Numbered from the stretch's first letter, positions 17,211 to 25,602 are shown. The stretch: DNA of 64,000 nucleotides from M3007 sp040397785 (GCA_040397785.1 JBBAVI010000021.1:1-64000), one strand, 5' to 3'. Program-made: numbers and translations. The notes: generated by a model not told the origin, from the sequence alone.

Positions 17211-17245
17211 ATTGGTTCGTGGGCCCCTGTTTTTAAATAAATATT

Positions 17246-17593
17246 ATGGAAATTCATCATCAACCCGAGTCCCCTACGTTTCCTCCTGGCACCTTTATTG
17301 CCGAAATTGACGGTTCCAAGGCACAAACTTTGCGTGCTTTTTATCCGCGCATTGCCAAACAATTGTTTTTTCCCGATTATTTCGGTAAAAACCTGGATGC
17401 CCTGGCCGATTGCCTGTGCTCCCTCGAAGTGACTGGAAGCACGAAGGTGGTGGTGTTGATTCATCATTTTGACCTTTTTCTTTCCAAAGAAAAGCCCGAA
17501 CGACGCAATGCGGCCCTTGCCGTACTCACCGACGCCGAAAACGAAGACCATCGTTTAGACGGAATTACGTTTAATGTCGTGGGCGTAATTTGA
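17246..17593 (+). CDS. Barstar-family ribonuclease inhibitor
   Basis: A 115-residue cytoplasmic protein without a signal peptide. The barstar signature is clear: FPDYFGKNLDALADCL (residues 42-57) matches LPEYYGENLDALWDCL of barstar, including the two acidic residues that fill the barnase active site (Asp51 and Asp55 for barstar Asp35 and Asp39). An N-terminal strand, FIAEIDGSKAQTL, and a C-terminal strand, GITFNVVGVI, complete the fold. Barstar Trp38 is replaced by Ala54. Its place 35 bases after the barnase-like gene makes it the presumed immunity protein. Barstar-fold proteins also occur without a cognate toxin, but the adjacency here argues for a true pair. Confidence 0.88.
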   Translation: MEIHHQPESPTFPPGTFIAEIDGSKAQTLRAFYPRIAKQLFFPDYFGKNLDALADCLCSLEVTGSTKVVVLIHHFDLFLSKEKPERRNAALAVLTDAENEDHRLDGITFNVVGVI

Positions 17594-17619
17594 ACGCTTT
17601 CTTTTTTGTCATACTTTCG
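17589..17619 (+). promoter_or_regulatory. Possible promoter TTTG-N19-TACTTTCG
   Basis: TTTG at 17589-17592 and TACTTTCG at 17612-17619 (one mismatch to TAnnTTTG) are spaced 19 bases apart. The S46 peptidase ATG is 21 bases further on. Confidence 0.4.
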
Positions 17620-17639
17620 CCCTGACAAAAAAGATTATC

Positions 17640-19823
17640 ATGCAAAGACTCCTCTATTTTTTCTTCCTGTTGCCAGCGCTTGTATGCGCACAAGGTGGTA
17701 TGTGGCTGCCCTCGCAGCTCGAAAAATTGAATGAAAAAGAGATGAAAGCCATGGGCTGTAAACTCGACGCCGACGCCATCTACCATGCCAACCAACCCAG
17801 TTTGAAAGACGCGATCTGCCAGTTTGATGGCGGATGCACCGGCGAAATGATTTCCCCGGAAGGCTTACTGCTTACCAACCACCATTGTGGTTTTGATGCA
17901 ATTCAACAACTGTCCACCCTGCAACATAATTATGTGGATGACGGCTTTTGGGCGCAGTCCAAGGCGGAGGAACTACCCGCACCCGGCGTAACTGCTATGT
18001 TTGTGCGCCGCATGGAGGATGTCACCTTGCTTGCCTTGCAAGATGTGACCGAAGGCATGGGCGAAAAAGACCGGCAGGCACAAATCGATAAAAATATCGT
18101 ACAAATACGCGCCAACACCAAAAAAGAAAAGTGGGAAGAAACCCTGGTGCGCCCATTTTACAATGGAAATCAGTATTTCTTGTTTGTCACCGTAACCTAT
18201 AACGACCTCCGTTTGGTAGGTACTCCCCCCAGCAGCATCGGAAAATTTGGCGCAGATACCGACAACTGGGTGTGGCCACGACATACGGGCGATTTTTCTA
18301 TGTTTCGGATTTATGCCGATAAAGACAACCATCCGGCACCTTATAACACCAACAATGTGCCCTATAAACCCGGACATTTTTTACCAATTTCTTTAGATGG
18401 CATCGAGGAAGGCGATTTTACGATGGTTTATGGCTTTCCAGGCCGAACAGACGAATACCTGAGCGCTGAAGCCGTGCGTCAAACCGGTGCTGTGCTCGAC
18501 CCCGCGCGGGTGAGCGTGCGCGACCGGGCATTGAAGATACTCGATTCGTACATGCGCAAAGATCCCGCCGTGAAAATCGCTTATGTGGCAAAATACGCCT
18601 CCATCGCCAATGCCTGGAAAAAATGGCAAGGTGAAATGTTGGGACTTAAAACCTACAAGGCCGTAGAAAAAAAGGAAGCCTATGAAGCCGAATTTACCCA
18701 GCGGATCAACGCAAACACCGATTGGAAATTCAAATATGCCAACCTTTTACCGCGTATCAACCAACTCTTGCGCGAAATAGAACCTTACGCCCTGGCCCGC
18801 GATTATTACCTGGAGGCTTGTGTGCGCAACAACGAAATACTCGGCCTGGTGGCCAGTTTAAACAGTTGGATCGAATCGTACGACAAAAACGGTGCGATCG
18901 GGTTCAATACCAAGATTCAGGAAAATGCCCGTCGCCTCGAAGAATTTTATAAAAACTACCGCCCGGAAGTAGACGAGGCTGTTTTTGCCGGCCTGCTTGA
19001 ATTGTACGCGCAAAATACCAATCCGGATTGGGGCGGCACCTATGTAAAACAAATGGTTGCGGGGAAGGCTAAACCCGATGATTTTTCCGGATTTGCGGCC
19101 TATATTTTCAAAAACAGCGTTCTCCCCGATCAGGCCAAAATGAAAGCCTTATTGGCCGATAAGTCGGAGAATATTGCAATTACCTTAAAAAACGATCCCG
19201 CTTACTTGTTTTATAAAGGGCTGAATAACGCCTATATCGACAATGTACAACCCAAATTGCAAACATTGACACCCAGCATAAGCCTGCTGCAACGTCAATA
19301 TATGGCTGCGCAAATGGTGGTTTTTAAAGAGAAACGTTTTTTCCCGGATGCCAACAGCACCTTGCGCCTTACCTATGGCCCCGTTCGGGGGTATGAACCG
19401 CGTAATGCAGTACATTACCAATTTCAGTCGGATTTGGATGGGGTGATGGAAAAATACATTCCCGGCGATTATGAATTTGATGTACCAAAGCGCCTGATCG
19501 ATTTATGGAAGGCAAAAGATTATGGGGTGTATGCCACTGCGGAAGGAAAATTGCCCGTAGCCTTTTTGGGCGCCAACCATACCACGGGCGGCAACTCAGG
19601 CAGCCCGGCAATCGATGGGCGCGGCAATCTGGTGGGTTTGAATTTCGACCGGGTTTGGGAAGGCACCATGAGCGATCTTAATTATGATCCCGCTATTTGC
19701 CGCAACATTATGGTTGATCTTCGGTATGTGCTGTTTATTGTTGATAAATATGCCGGTGCTGGCTATTTATTGAAAGAAATGAAACTGGTACAAGGTCAAA
19801 AGAAACATAAAAAGAAAAAATAA
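17640..19823 (+). CDS. S46 family dipeptidyl-peptidase, DPP11-like
   Basis: A 727-residue protein. A signal peptide (MQRLLYFFFLLPALVCA) leads into GGMWLPSQL, the usual mature start of S46 enzymes. The serine-protease triad is visible: His82 (LLTNHHCGFDAIQ), Asp218 (RHTGDFSMFR) and Ser653 (GGNSGSP). The residue 18 positions after the Ser is Arg671 (NFDRVWEG). From knowledge of P. gingivalis enzymes, Arg at this position (Arg673, 18 after Ser655) marks DPP11, which removes dipeptides with Asp or Glu at position 2, while DPP7 has Gly. It therefore probably releases acidic dipeptides in the periplasm. A Lys-rich tail (QKKHKKKK) ends it. Confidence 0.92.
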   Translation: MQRLLYFFFLLPALVCAQGGMWLPSQLEKLNEKEMKAMGCKLDADAIYHANQPSLKDAICQFDGGCTGEMISPEGLLLTNHHCGFDAIQQLSTLQHNYVDDGFWAQSKAEELPAPGVTAMFVRRMEDVTLLALQDVTEGMGEKDRQAQIDKNIVQIRANTKKEKWEETLVRPFYNGNQYFLFVTVTYNDLRLVGTPPSSIGKFGADTDNWVWPRHTGDFSMFRIYADKDNHPAPYNTNNVPYKPGHFLPISLDGIEEGDFTMVYGFPGRTDEYLSAEAVRQTGAVLDPARVSVRDRALKILDSYMRKDPAVKIAYVAKYASIANAWKKWQGEMLGLKTYKAVEKKEAYEAEFTQRINANTDWKFKYANLLPRINQLLREIEPYALARDYYLEACVRNNEILGLVASLNSWIESYDKNGAIGFNTKIQENARRLEEFYKNYRPEVDEAVFAGLLELYAQNTNPDWGGTYVKQMVAGKAKPDDFSGFAAYIFKNSVLPDQAKMKALLADKSENIAITLKNDPAYLFYKGLNNAYIDNVQPKLQTLTPSISLLQRQYMAAQMVVFKEKRFFPDANSTLRLTYGPVRGYEPRNAVHYQFQSDLDGVMEKYIPGDYEFDVPKRLIDLWKAKDYGVYATAEGKLPVAFLGANHTTGGNSGSPAIDGRGNLVGLNFDRVWEGTMSDLNYDPAICRNIMVDLRYVLFIVDKYAGAGYLLKEMKLVQGQKKHKKKK

Positions 19824-19835
19824 CCCCTTTGTTTG

Positions 19836-21005
19836 ATGCAAAAAATGGATCTCAGCGACATCTTAACCCACCTGGGGGAGGAGCGCTCCGAATATTTTAA
19901 TGCAGTTGCGCCGCCGGTCATGCAGTCGAGCAACTTCGTTTTTCCGGATTTGGCTTATTTCCGCAGGGCGTTCAGCGACGAGTTGCAACACCATGTATAC
20001 ACCCGTGGCAACAACCCGACCGTCGAAATCCTGCGCAAAAAATTGGCCGCATTAGAAGGCACCGAGGATGCATTGGTTTTTTCGAGCGGCGCTGGTGCCA
20101 TTGCCGCTGCGGTGATTGGCAATGTAGCAGCGGGCGACCATGTCGTGTGCCAGCGTGGACCCTACTCCTGGACAACCGCCCTGTTGAAAAAAATGCTGAC
20201 GCGTTTTGGCGTTTCCCACACCTTTGTGGATGGCACCGATATTGAAAACATCAAAGCGGCAATACAGGAAAATACTAAAGTTTTGTATCTGGAAAGTCCA
20301 AATACATTAACATTTGAATGTCAAGATTTAGCGGCTTGTGCAAATCTTGCGAAGCCGCTTGGAATTGTCACCATCATTGATAATTCGTATGCATCCCCGA
20401 TTTTTCAAAATCCGGCTGCCTTTGGGATTGATATTGTAGTGCATTCTGGCACAAAATACCTCAATGGGCATAGTGATGTAGTCGTCGGTGTGTTGTGCGC
20501 CAGCAAAGAAATGGTGCGCAAATTGTTCGAATCCGAACTGATGACCCTAGGCGGTGTTTTAGGTCCGCATGATGCCGCTTTGGTTATACGCGGCTTGCGT
20601 ACCTTGCCCTTGCGGGTGCAGCGCAGCGACGAAAGCGCGCAGGCGATCATTGCTAAATTAGAAAAACACCCCAAGGTTGCTCAAATATGGTATCCATTCC
20701 ATGAAAGTTTTCCACAATTAGCCCTTGCCCGAAAACAAATGCGGGGCTGCGGTGGTTTATTCTCGGTAACATTCAAGTCTGATTCGTTTGAGCAGATGGA
20801 AGCCTTTGTACACCGTATTCAACGTTTTTTGATGGCAGTATCCTGGGGCGGACATGAATCTTTAATGATGCCAACCATGGGGTTTTACAACATACCAGGC
20901 CGTGAAAACCCGCCAATTCCATGGACATTTGTGCGGTTTTATATTGGGTTGGAAGATCCAAATTGGCTTTGGGAGGATTTGGAACAAGCGCTAGAAGGTC
21001 TTTAA
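19836..21005 (+). CDS. Cys/Met metabolism PLP-dependent enzyme (cystathionine/methionine gamma-lyase family)
   Basis: A 389-residue fold-type I PLP enzyme. The PLP lysine is Lys207 in HSGTKYLNGHSDVVVG. The phosphate-binding YTRGNNPT and the SSGAGAI helix start are present, as is the Asp pairing with the pyridine N (IIDNSYASP). Family members include cystathionine gamma-synthase, gamma-lyase, beta-lyase and methionine gamma-lyase; which one this is cannot be settled by eye. ATG 19836 is used; ATG 19845 (MDLSDILTHLG) is equally plausible. It starts 12 bases after the S46 gene, and pyrophosphatase follows after 40 bases. Confidence 0.88.
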   Translation: MQKMDLSDILTHLGEERSEYFNAVAPPVMQSSNFVFPDLAYFRRAFSDELQHHVYTRGNNPTVEILRKKLAALEGTEDALVFSSGAGAIAAAVIGNVAAGDHVVCQRGPYSWTTALLKKMLTRFGVSHTFVDGTDIENIKAAIQENTKVLYLESPNTLTFECQDLAACANLAKPLGIVTIIDNSYASPIFQNPAAFGIDIVVHSGTKYLNGHSDVVVGVLCASKEMVRKLFESELMTLGGVLGPHDAALVIRGLRTLPLRVQRSDESAQAIIAKLEKHPKVAQIWYPFHESFPQLALARKQMRGCGGLFSVTFKSDSFEQMEAFVHRIQRFLMAVSWGGHESLMMPTMGFYNIPGRENPPIPWTFVRFYIGLEDPNWLWEDLEQALEGL

Positions 21006-21045
21006 CCAACTTTTTTATTTACCAGAAGGTATCCCTGTTACCAAC

Positions 21046-21579
21046 ATGAACCATCTACACCTACCTACCTTTTCAGAACTTGGAAACCTGCATGCTGTCA
21101 TTGAAATACCGGCTGGCACCAACCATAAGTACGAATACAATAAACAACTGCTTCAATTTGAACAAGATCAACGCGATGGTGTCCCGCGTATGGTGCGGTT
21201 TTTACCCTATCCAGTCAATTATGGCTTCATACCCTCCACCCGCATGGATAAAGACCGTGCAGGCGATGGTGACCCCTTGGACGTATTGCTCCTTGCAGAA
21301 TCAATGCCAACCGGAACCTTGATCGAAGTGTTGCCCATTGGGTTATTGAAGTTAAAAGATACAGGCGAACTAGACCATAAAGTGTTGGCAGTACCCGTTG
21401 ATCCGGCACTTCGAATCATCGATGCAACCGATTGGAATAGTTTTCAACTCTATTACAGTGCCATTCGGCACATCTTGGAAACCTTTTTTCTTTATTACGA
21501 TGGCTTGGGAACAATGACCCTGCTGGGTTGGGGTAATGCCACAGAAGCACAACAGGAAGTTGCCAAATGGCGTTTTTAA
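21046..21579 (+). CDS. ppa: Inorganic pyrophosphatase (family I)
   Basis: A 177-residue soluble enzyme that hydrolyses pyrophosphate. The family I signature residues are visible: Glu20 and Lys28 in IEIPAGTNHKYE, YPVNYGFIP, the metal-binding GDGDPLDVL (Asp74, Asp76, Asp79), and KDTGELDHKV (Asp105, Asp110). The length matches bacterial Ppa. It sits between the PLP enzyme and a FemAB/GNAT-like gene on the same strand, with short gaps, so the three may form an operon. Confidence 0.95.
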   Translation: MNHLHLPTFSELGNLHAVIEIPAGTNHKYEYNKQLLQFEQDQRDGVPRMVRFLPYPVNYGFIPSTRMDKDRAGDGDPLDVLLLAESMPTGTLIEVLPIGLLKLKDTGELDHKVLAVPVDPALRIIDATDWNSFQLYYSAIRHILETFFLYYDGLGTMTLLGWGNATEAQQEVAKWRF

Positions 21580-21606
21580 TTCAAACTTTTGAGACCGTTC
21601 ATCACA

Positions 21607-22923
21607 ATGTCTATTTATGATGGCTTACCGTTTCGGCGTACAGGGCTGCAGAATTGCCTGACCCGTGTACATCAATACCTTTGCAAAACGGAACATAACA
21701 TATTGAATTTTGCGTCGCCCTTGGTACAGTCGAATGAATCAGTTCTAAAACTTGGTCAATACCATTCCAGCCTTTTTCGATCTATTGAAGCGGCCGGAAA
21801 GGATTGGGATATCGCGGCACCGGCGCATAATTTGTTTTTACAACGTCCGTATTTATTCATTTTGGAACAAAATCCGCCTACGGGAATGCGCTTTGCTTAC
21901 CTGGTCTTCTATGAAAATGTGGTACCAATCGGCGTTGCAATTTGTCAAATTAAATATTTTAATGCAGCCGAGAGTTTGCAGGAGTTGGATACGCAAAAAG
22001 AAGGTGCCTGCATGTTAAACCGTGTAGCGCGCTGGTTTCGGCGCAATATGGTTGGATTAGTGGCAGCCGATGTGCTGATTTGTGGCAATTTACTGTTAAC
22101 AGGCGAAAACAGTTATTACTTTGATAAATCCCGTATTTCTCCTGAAGCAGCTTTGGAACTGGTAGAAAAGTCTGTGCAGGATGCGGTCAAACAATTAGAG
22201 CAAAAGCGGGTAAAAATTCCGGTGGTACTGTTCAAGGATTTTTTGCCGGAAAACACCCACATGGTCGATTTTCTGCGTGGGAAGGACTATTTGCCCTTTC
22301 AAATACAACCGAATATGGTCATGCCGCTCGCTTTCGCGGATTTTGAGGCCTACCTCAATGCCATGTCGACCAAGTACCGAACGCGGGCAAAACGGGCATT
22401 TAAAAAACTAGAGGGCATTCAATGCTGCGCGCTCCATGTTTCGGAGGTAGAAGCAGCGTTGCCGCAAATTCATGCGCTGTATAAATCGGTGGCAAATAAT
22501 GCGGGTTTCAATATGGTGGACCTCAATCCGGAGTACCTTTTGTCGTTAAAACGCAATTTTGGAGACTATTTTAATATTTATGGCTTGTATCTGGAAGAAA
22601 AGATCATTGGGTTTTACACCACCATTCAGAATTACGGCATCATGGAAGCGCATTTTATTGGGTACGACAAAACCTATAATCACGATTACCAAATGTACCT
22701 CAATATGCTATACCAGATTGTACGGGATGGCATTGAGTCGGGGGGACATGAAATTGTATTTGCACGCACGGCCCTCGAAATTAAAAGTTCTGTCGGCGCG
22801 GTCCCACAGCAATTAAACTGTTTTGTAAAACACCAGAATCCGATTCTGAACCGCTTCACCAATACGGCCATGGATTACCTGAAACCAGAAGAAGCCTGGC
22901 AACAACGGCACCCATTCAAATAA
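21607..22923 (+). CDS. FemAB/GNAT-like protein (peptidogalycan biosynthesis-type)
   Basis: A 438-residue cytoplasmic protein. The second half has a GNAT-like acyltransferase layout: TKYRTRAKRAFKKLEG, a GLYLEEKIIGFYTTI strand pair, then YNHDYQMYLNMLYQIVRDGI and EIVFARTALEIKSSVGA. It resembles the FemAB-like or Acetyltransf_6 group, whose members attach aminoacyl or acyl groups. The first half (residues 1-230) has no feature I can name. The substrate is unknown. ATG 21607 is used; a TTG six codons upstream (21589) is less likely. It is 27 bases after ppa. Confidence 0.6.
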   Translation: MSIYDGLPFRRTGLQNCLTRVHQYLCKTEHNILNFASPLVQSNESVLKLGQYHSSLFRSIEAAGKDWDIAAPAHNLFLQRPYLFILEQNPPTGMRFAYLVFYENVVPIGVAICQIKYFNAAESLQELDTQKEGACMLNRVARWFRRNMVGLVAADVLICGNLLLTGENSYYFDKSRISPEAALELVEKSVQDAVKQLEQKRVKIPVVLFKDFLPENTHMVDFLRGKDYLPFQIQPNMVMPLAFADFEAYLNAMSTKYRTRAKRAFKKLEGIQCCALHVSEVEAALPQIHALYKSVANNAGFNMVDLNPEYLLSLKRNFGDYFNIYGLYLEEKIIGFYTTIQNYGIMEAHFIGYDKTYNHDYQMYLNMLYQIVRDGIESGGHEIVFARTALEIKSSVGAVPQQLNCFVKHQNPILNRFTNTAMDYLKPEEAWQQRHPFK

Positions 22924-22933
22924 AAGAGCAACC

Positions 22934-23467
22934 TTAAAAACAAAGAAGCTTTATTTTATCGGTTTCAATGGTGTTGCTCACATTGCCTGCGCGGTCTTTA
23001 ATAGAAATGCGGTAAAAGAATTCATCTTGTGTGAAAAAAGCAGGTACATTCTTACAGGCGAGTTTCACCCCTTGTGGATTGACGTAAATACAGCAAGTAG
23101 TTGGCAAAACAATGGAAATATCGCCTGAAATGCCATTTCCGGTGCCTTGTGGCTCTACATATGGGATTTTGTAGGAGTATTTGGGAAAAGAATCGCGTGC
23201 GTCCTGAATGAAAATACTAGGCTGTGGGTCATTGCCCGGAAAGCCCAAATCGCCATCGCCATCGGTATAAGAAAAAACAACCGTAAGGCTGTCTTCGCCC
23301 TGGGTGCCTTGGCGCATTTGATTTTTAGAAATGCTTTTAAACGTGATCACCGGGGTATTGGGGTAATCGGGCGGCTTTACACAGGCTGCGGGCGTAATTA
23401 AAAGAAAGGCCAGGATCGACAGGGCGGCCAGGCAGCATATTTTAAGGATAGAATTGGATGGCATCAT
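22934..23467 (-). CDS. Hypothetical lipoprotein
   Basis: A 177-residue protein. A signal sequence ends ITPAAC, giving a lipidated Cys about residue 29, followed by VKPPDYPNTP. The mature part contains a segment with Asp/Gly-rich calcium-loop character (SYTDGDGDLGFPGNDP) and an FFYRISIKDRAGNVSNT strand typical of Ig-like or cadherin-like folds in Bacteroidota lipoproteins. It converges with the FemAB-like gene, stop to stop, 10 bases apart. The function is unknown. Confidence 0.75.
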   Translation of the reverse strand: MMPSNSILKICCLAALSILAFLLITPAACVKPPDYPNTPVITFKSISKNQMRQGTQGEDSLTVVFSYTDGDGDLGFPGNDPQPSIFIQDARDSFPKYSYKIPYVEPQGTGNGISGDISIVLPTTCCIYVNPQGVKLACKNVPAFFTQDEFFYRISIKDRAGNVSNTIETDKIKLLCF

Positions 23468-23576
23468 GGATTGGTATGTTTTCTGTGCTCCAAATTTGCA
23501 GGTTTTTATGCTTGCAACACAAGGTTCGACCCTGAAATATTTTTGTTTTTATAAAATCACGTTTTAAAAAATTGTC

Positions 23577-24569
23577 TTGAGTCAAGATCGCAGCCACCTG
23601 TTACACCGCCTTACCCAACTGAGTTCGAGCCAGTTTGAAGAAATCACTATGGCTGTTTTTGCCTACCAGGCGGTGCACAACCCTTTGTATGCCCGGTTTT
23701 TGGCCCTCCTACGACGCTTGCCAGCACAAGTAAAACGCGTTAAAGACATACCATTTCTGCCGATCTCTTTTTTTAAAACACATACCGTTCAAAGCGCGGA
23801 ATGGACCGCCGAAACCGAATTCAGCAGTAGTGCAACGACCGGGCAAATTCCCGCGCGGCATTTGGTGCGTTCACAGGATTTTTACCTCGACAACACCCGC
23901 CGCGGGTTTTCGCAATTTTATGGAAATCCTGCCGATTGGTGCGTTTTGGCGCTGTTGCCTTCCTACCTCGAACGCAGCGGCTCTTCTTTGGTGGCCATGG
24001 CCGACGATTGGATAAAACGTTCGAAGTATCTAGAAAGTGGCTTCTTTTTAAATGATTTTGAAGCCTTGGCAGCACGCATCCGCCACTGCCAGGAACAACA
24101 AATTCCGACCATCCTGTTGGGGGTTAGTTTTGCATTGCTGGATTTTGCCGCGGCATTTCCCATGGATTTACAAGGCGTTACCGTGATGGAAACAGGTGGT
24201 ATGAAGGGCCGCCGTCGAGAAATTACCCGCGCCGAATTACATGGAACCCTGAAAAACGCTTTTAATTTGGCGCAAATACATTCGGAATACGGCATGACCG
24301 AATTGTTGTCGCAGGCGTATTTATCCAAAGGCGAACGCTTTTATCCGGCACCCACTATGCAGGTACACACCGCCGAAATCAACGATCCGTTTTCGTGGGT
24401 TCCTTATGGCCGACCAGGTGTACTGAACATCATCGATCTGGCGAATATAGATTCCGTCAGTTTTATTGCTACCGACGACCTTGGCCGGGTGTACGAAGAT
24501 GGTAGTTTTGAAGTGATTGGCCGCTTGGACGCAGCAGAGCGCCGGGGATGCAACTTAATGGTTGAATGA
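23577..24569 (+). CDS. LuxE-like acyl-protein synthetase/acyltransferase
   Basis: A 330-residue protein of the LuxE/PaaK acyl-adenylate group. Recognisable parts are the N-terminal IPFLPISFFKTHTV, the SSSATTGQIPARH Ser/Thr-Gly loop, VTVMETGGMKGRRREI, and HSEYGMTELLSQAY, the adenylate-binding A5-type motif. The ending FIATDDLGRVYEDGSFEVIG matches the start of the C-terminal lid. LuxE activates fatty acids and passes them to a reductase; no reductase is nearby, so the acceptor is unknown. The start is inferred as TTG 23577, since the first in-frame ATG (residue 25) would cut the conserved N-terminus. YfcE-like follows after 26 bases. Confidence 0.8.
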   Translation: MSQDRSHLLHRLTQLSSSQFEEITMAVFAYQAVHNPLYARFLALLRRLPAQVKRVKDIPFLPISFFKTHTVQSAEWTAETEFSSSATTGQIPARHLVRSQDFYLDNTRRGFSQFYGNPADWCVLALLPSYLERSGSSLVAMADDWIKRSKYLESGFFLNDFEALAARIRHCQEQQIPTILLGVSFALLDFAAAFPMDLQGVTVMETGGMKGRRREITRAELHGTLKNAFNLAQIHSEYGMTELLSQAYLSKGERFYPAPTMQVHTAEINDPFSWVPYGRPGVLNIIDLANIDSVSFIATDDLGRVYEDGSFEVIGRLDAAERRGCNLMVE

Positions 24570-24595
24570 AAACTTGACCTTCAATTAATTGTAAA

Positions 24596-25099
24596 ATGTA
24601 TATCGGATTATTGTCGGACACCCATTCCTTTTTGGACGAGCGCGTGTTTGAATATTTCAAGGATTGCGATGAAATATGGCATGCGGGCGATTTTGGCACC
24701 ATGGACATCATCGATCGTTTGCGGGCCTTCAAGCCCCTGCGCGGGGTGTATGGCAACATCGACAACCATAAAATTCAGGCCGAGATGCCGCTGGACCTTC
24801 GTTTTGAATGTGCCGGTCTGCCCGTATTTATGACGCACATTGGCGGTTATCCGGGGCGGTACAACCCGCGGGTAAAAAAAATCCTGCAAGATGATCCACC
24901 GCAAGGCGGCTTGTTTATCAGCGGCCATTCTCATATTCTCAAAGTAATGCCCGACCGTGCCCTCGATTTTTTGCACATCAATCCGGGCGCTTGTGGCAAT
25001 GAAGGCTGGCATCAGGTAAAAACGTTGGTGCGTTTTAAGATCGAGCAAAGCAAAATTCAAGACCTGCAAGTAATTGAATTGGGTAAACGCGGGCATTAA
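24596..25099 (+). CDS. YfcE-type metallophosphoesterase
   Basis: A 167-residue cytoplasmic phosphodiesterase of the YfcE/MJ0936 group. All metal ligands are visible: Asp8 and His10 (LLSDTHS), Asp32 (HAGDFG), Asn54 (YGNIDNH), His81 (MTHIGG), and His111 and His113 (SGHSHILKV). Small enzymes of this kind hydrolyse phosphodiesters with Mn2+. The natural substrate is not known. It is 26 bases after the LuxE-like gene and 38 bases before tRNA-Arg. Confidence 0.92.
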   Translation: MYIGLLSDTHSFLDERVFEYFKDCDEIWHAGDFGTMDIIDRLRAFKPLRGVYGNIDNHKIQAEMPLDLRFECAGLPVFMTHIGGYPGRYNPRVKKILQDDPPQGGLFISGHSHILKVMPDRALDFLHINPGACGNEGWHQVKTLVRFKIEQSKIQDLQVIELGKRGH

Positions 25100-25137
25100 T
25101 TGTAAAAAAACCTTATTTTTGCGCTGCTTTCCGCGCT

Positions 25138-25209
25138 GGTCCCGTAGTTCAACGGATAGAATAAGGGTTTCCTAAACTCTAGATATGGGTTCGATTCCCG
25201 TCGGGACCA
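25138..25209 (+). tRNA. tRNA-Arg (anticodon CCT)
   Basis: A 72-base cloverleaf. The acceptor stem GGTCCCG (25138-25144) pairs with CGGGACC (25202-25208) and the discriminator is A25209. The D arm is GTTC/GAAT, the anticodon arm AGGGT-TTCCTAA-ACTCT with anticodon CCT, and the T arm ATGGG-TTCGATT-CCCGT. CCA is not encoded. It reads AGG codons. Confidence 0.95.
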
Positions 25210-25219
25210 CTTTTTACCT

Positions 25220-25333
25220 TTAAAGTGCGGCAACGATATCCAACACCGAAAACCACCACTTGGCGTTATGTTCGTCCCAAACGGCGCGCACCGCGCGGTC
25301 GTCAAAAAAACGGATGGATATTTTAGCACGCAT
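25220..25333 (-). pseudogene. Truncated BRO-N-like (antirepressor/DinD-type) gene remnant
   Basis: A 37-codon frame on the minus strand starts MRAKISIRFFDDRAVRAVWD and ends AKWWFSVLDIVAAL before TAA. This matches the first part of BRO-N domains, which typically read IRxFEDKxIRxxWDEExxxWYFSVVDVIxxL. The frame stops where the domain would continue, 10 bases from the 3' end of tRNA-Arg. It is best read as the 5' remnant of a phage- or plasmid-type BRO gene left after an insertion or deletion at the tRNA. A functional micro-protein is less likely. Confidence 0.6.
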
Positions 25334-25426
25334 GCTGCAAAGTAAATAAATGTAGGTGAAAACAGGCCATTCCTAGCACGCAACATTACCCCAGTAATTT
25401 TTTTTCATTATTTTTTCACCAAACAC

Positions 25427-25457
25427 TTGCACAGGATGAAAACACCCCTTATCTTTG
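25427..25457 (+). promoter_or_regulatory. Promoter TTG-N20-TATCTTTG
   Basis: TTG at 25427-25429 and a perfect TATCTTTG at 25450-25457, 20 bases apart, make a full Bacteroidota promoter. No protein gene lies downstream on this strand before the convergent DUF1573 gene. Confidence 0.5.
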
Positions 25458-25463
25458 CCTCGG

Positions 25464-25517
25464 TTTTTTGGGGTTTATTTGGGTCTGGCTGCTGTATGGT
25501 AGTCAGGCCTTTTTTTA
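25464..25517 (+). ncRNA. Candidate short transcript ending in a terminator hairpin
   Basis: Downstream of the promoter at 25427-25457, GGTCTGGCT (25482-25490) pairs with AGTCAGGCC (25501-25509), 9 bp with two G-U pairs, and a T tract follows from 25510. A transcript of about 50 bases is predicted. No credible ORF fits. It could be a small RNA or the remains of a larger unit deleted near the tRNA. Confidence 0.3.
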
Positions 25518-25549
25518 TTTTATGTCCTGATTATCAAGGATGTATAAAA

Positions 25550-25585
25550 AAAGCGCCGCACGGATGTTTGTCCGTGCGGCGCTTT
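25550..25585 (-). terminator. Terminator of the DUF1573 gene
   Basis: A 15-bp stem, AAAGCGCCGCACGGA (25550-25564) with TCCGTGCGGCGCTTT (25571-25585), has a 6-base loop. On the minus strand it runs into a T tract. It lies 18 bases past the DUF1573 stop. Confidence 0.9.
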
Positions 25586-25602
25586 GTCAACATAAAAGAC
25601 GT

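Noticed and set aside
17121..17231. An 11-bp inverted repeat joining the barnase 3' end and the gap before barstar
   Set aside because: The arms are about 90 bases apart and contain the self-complementary GGGCCC; too weak to claim an attenuator.
25096..25386. A 96-codon minus-strand frame across the tRNA
   Set aside because: It reads WSRRESNPYLEF..., the well-known false protein from the antisense of a tRNA-Arg. The tRNA cloverleaf is unambiguous.
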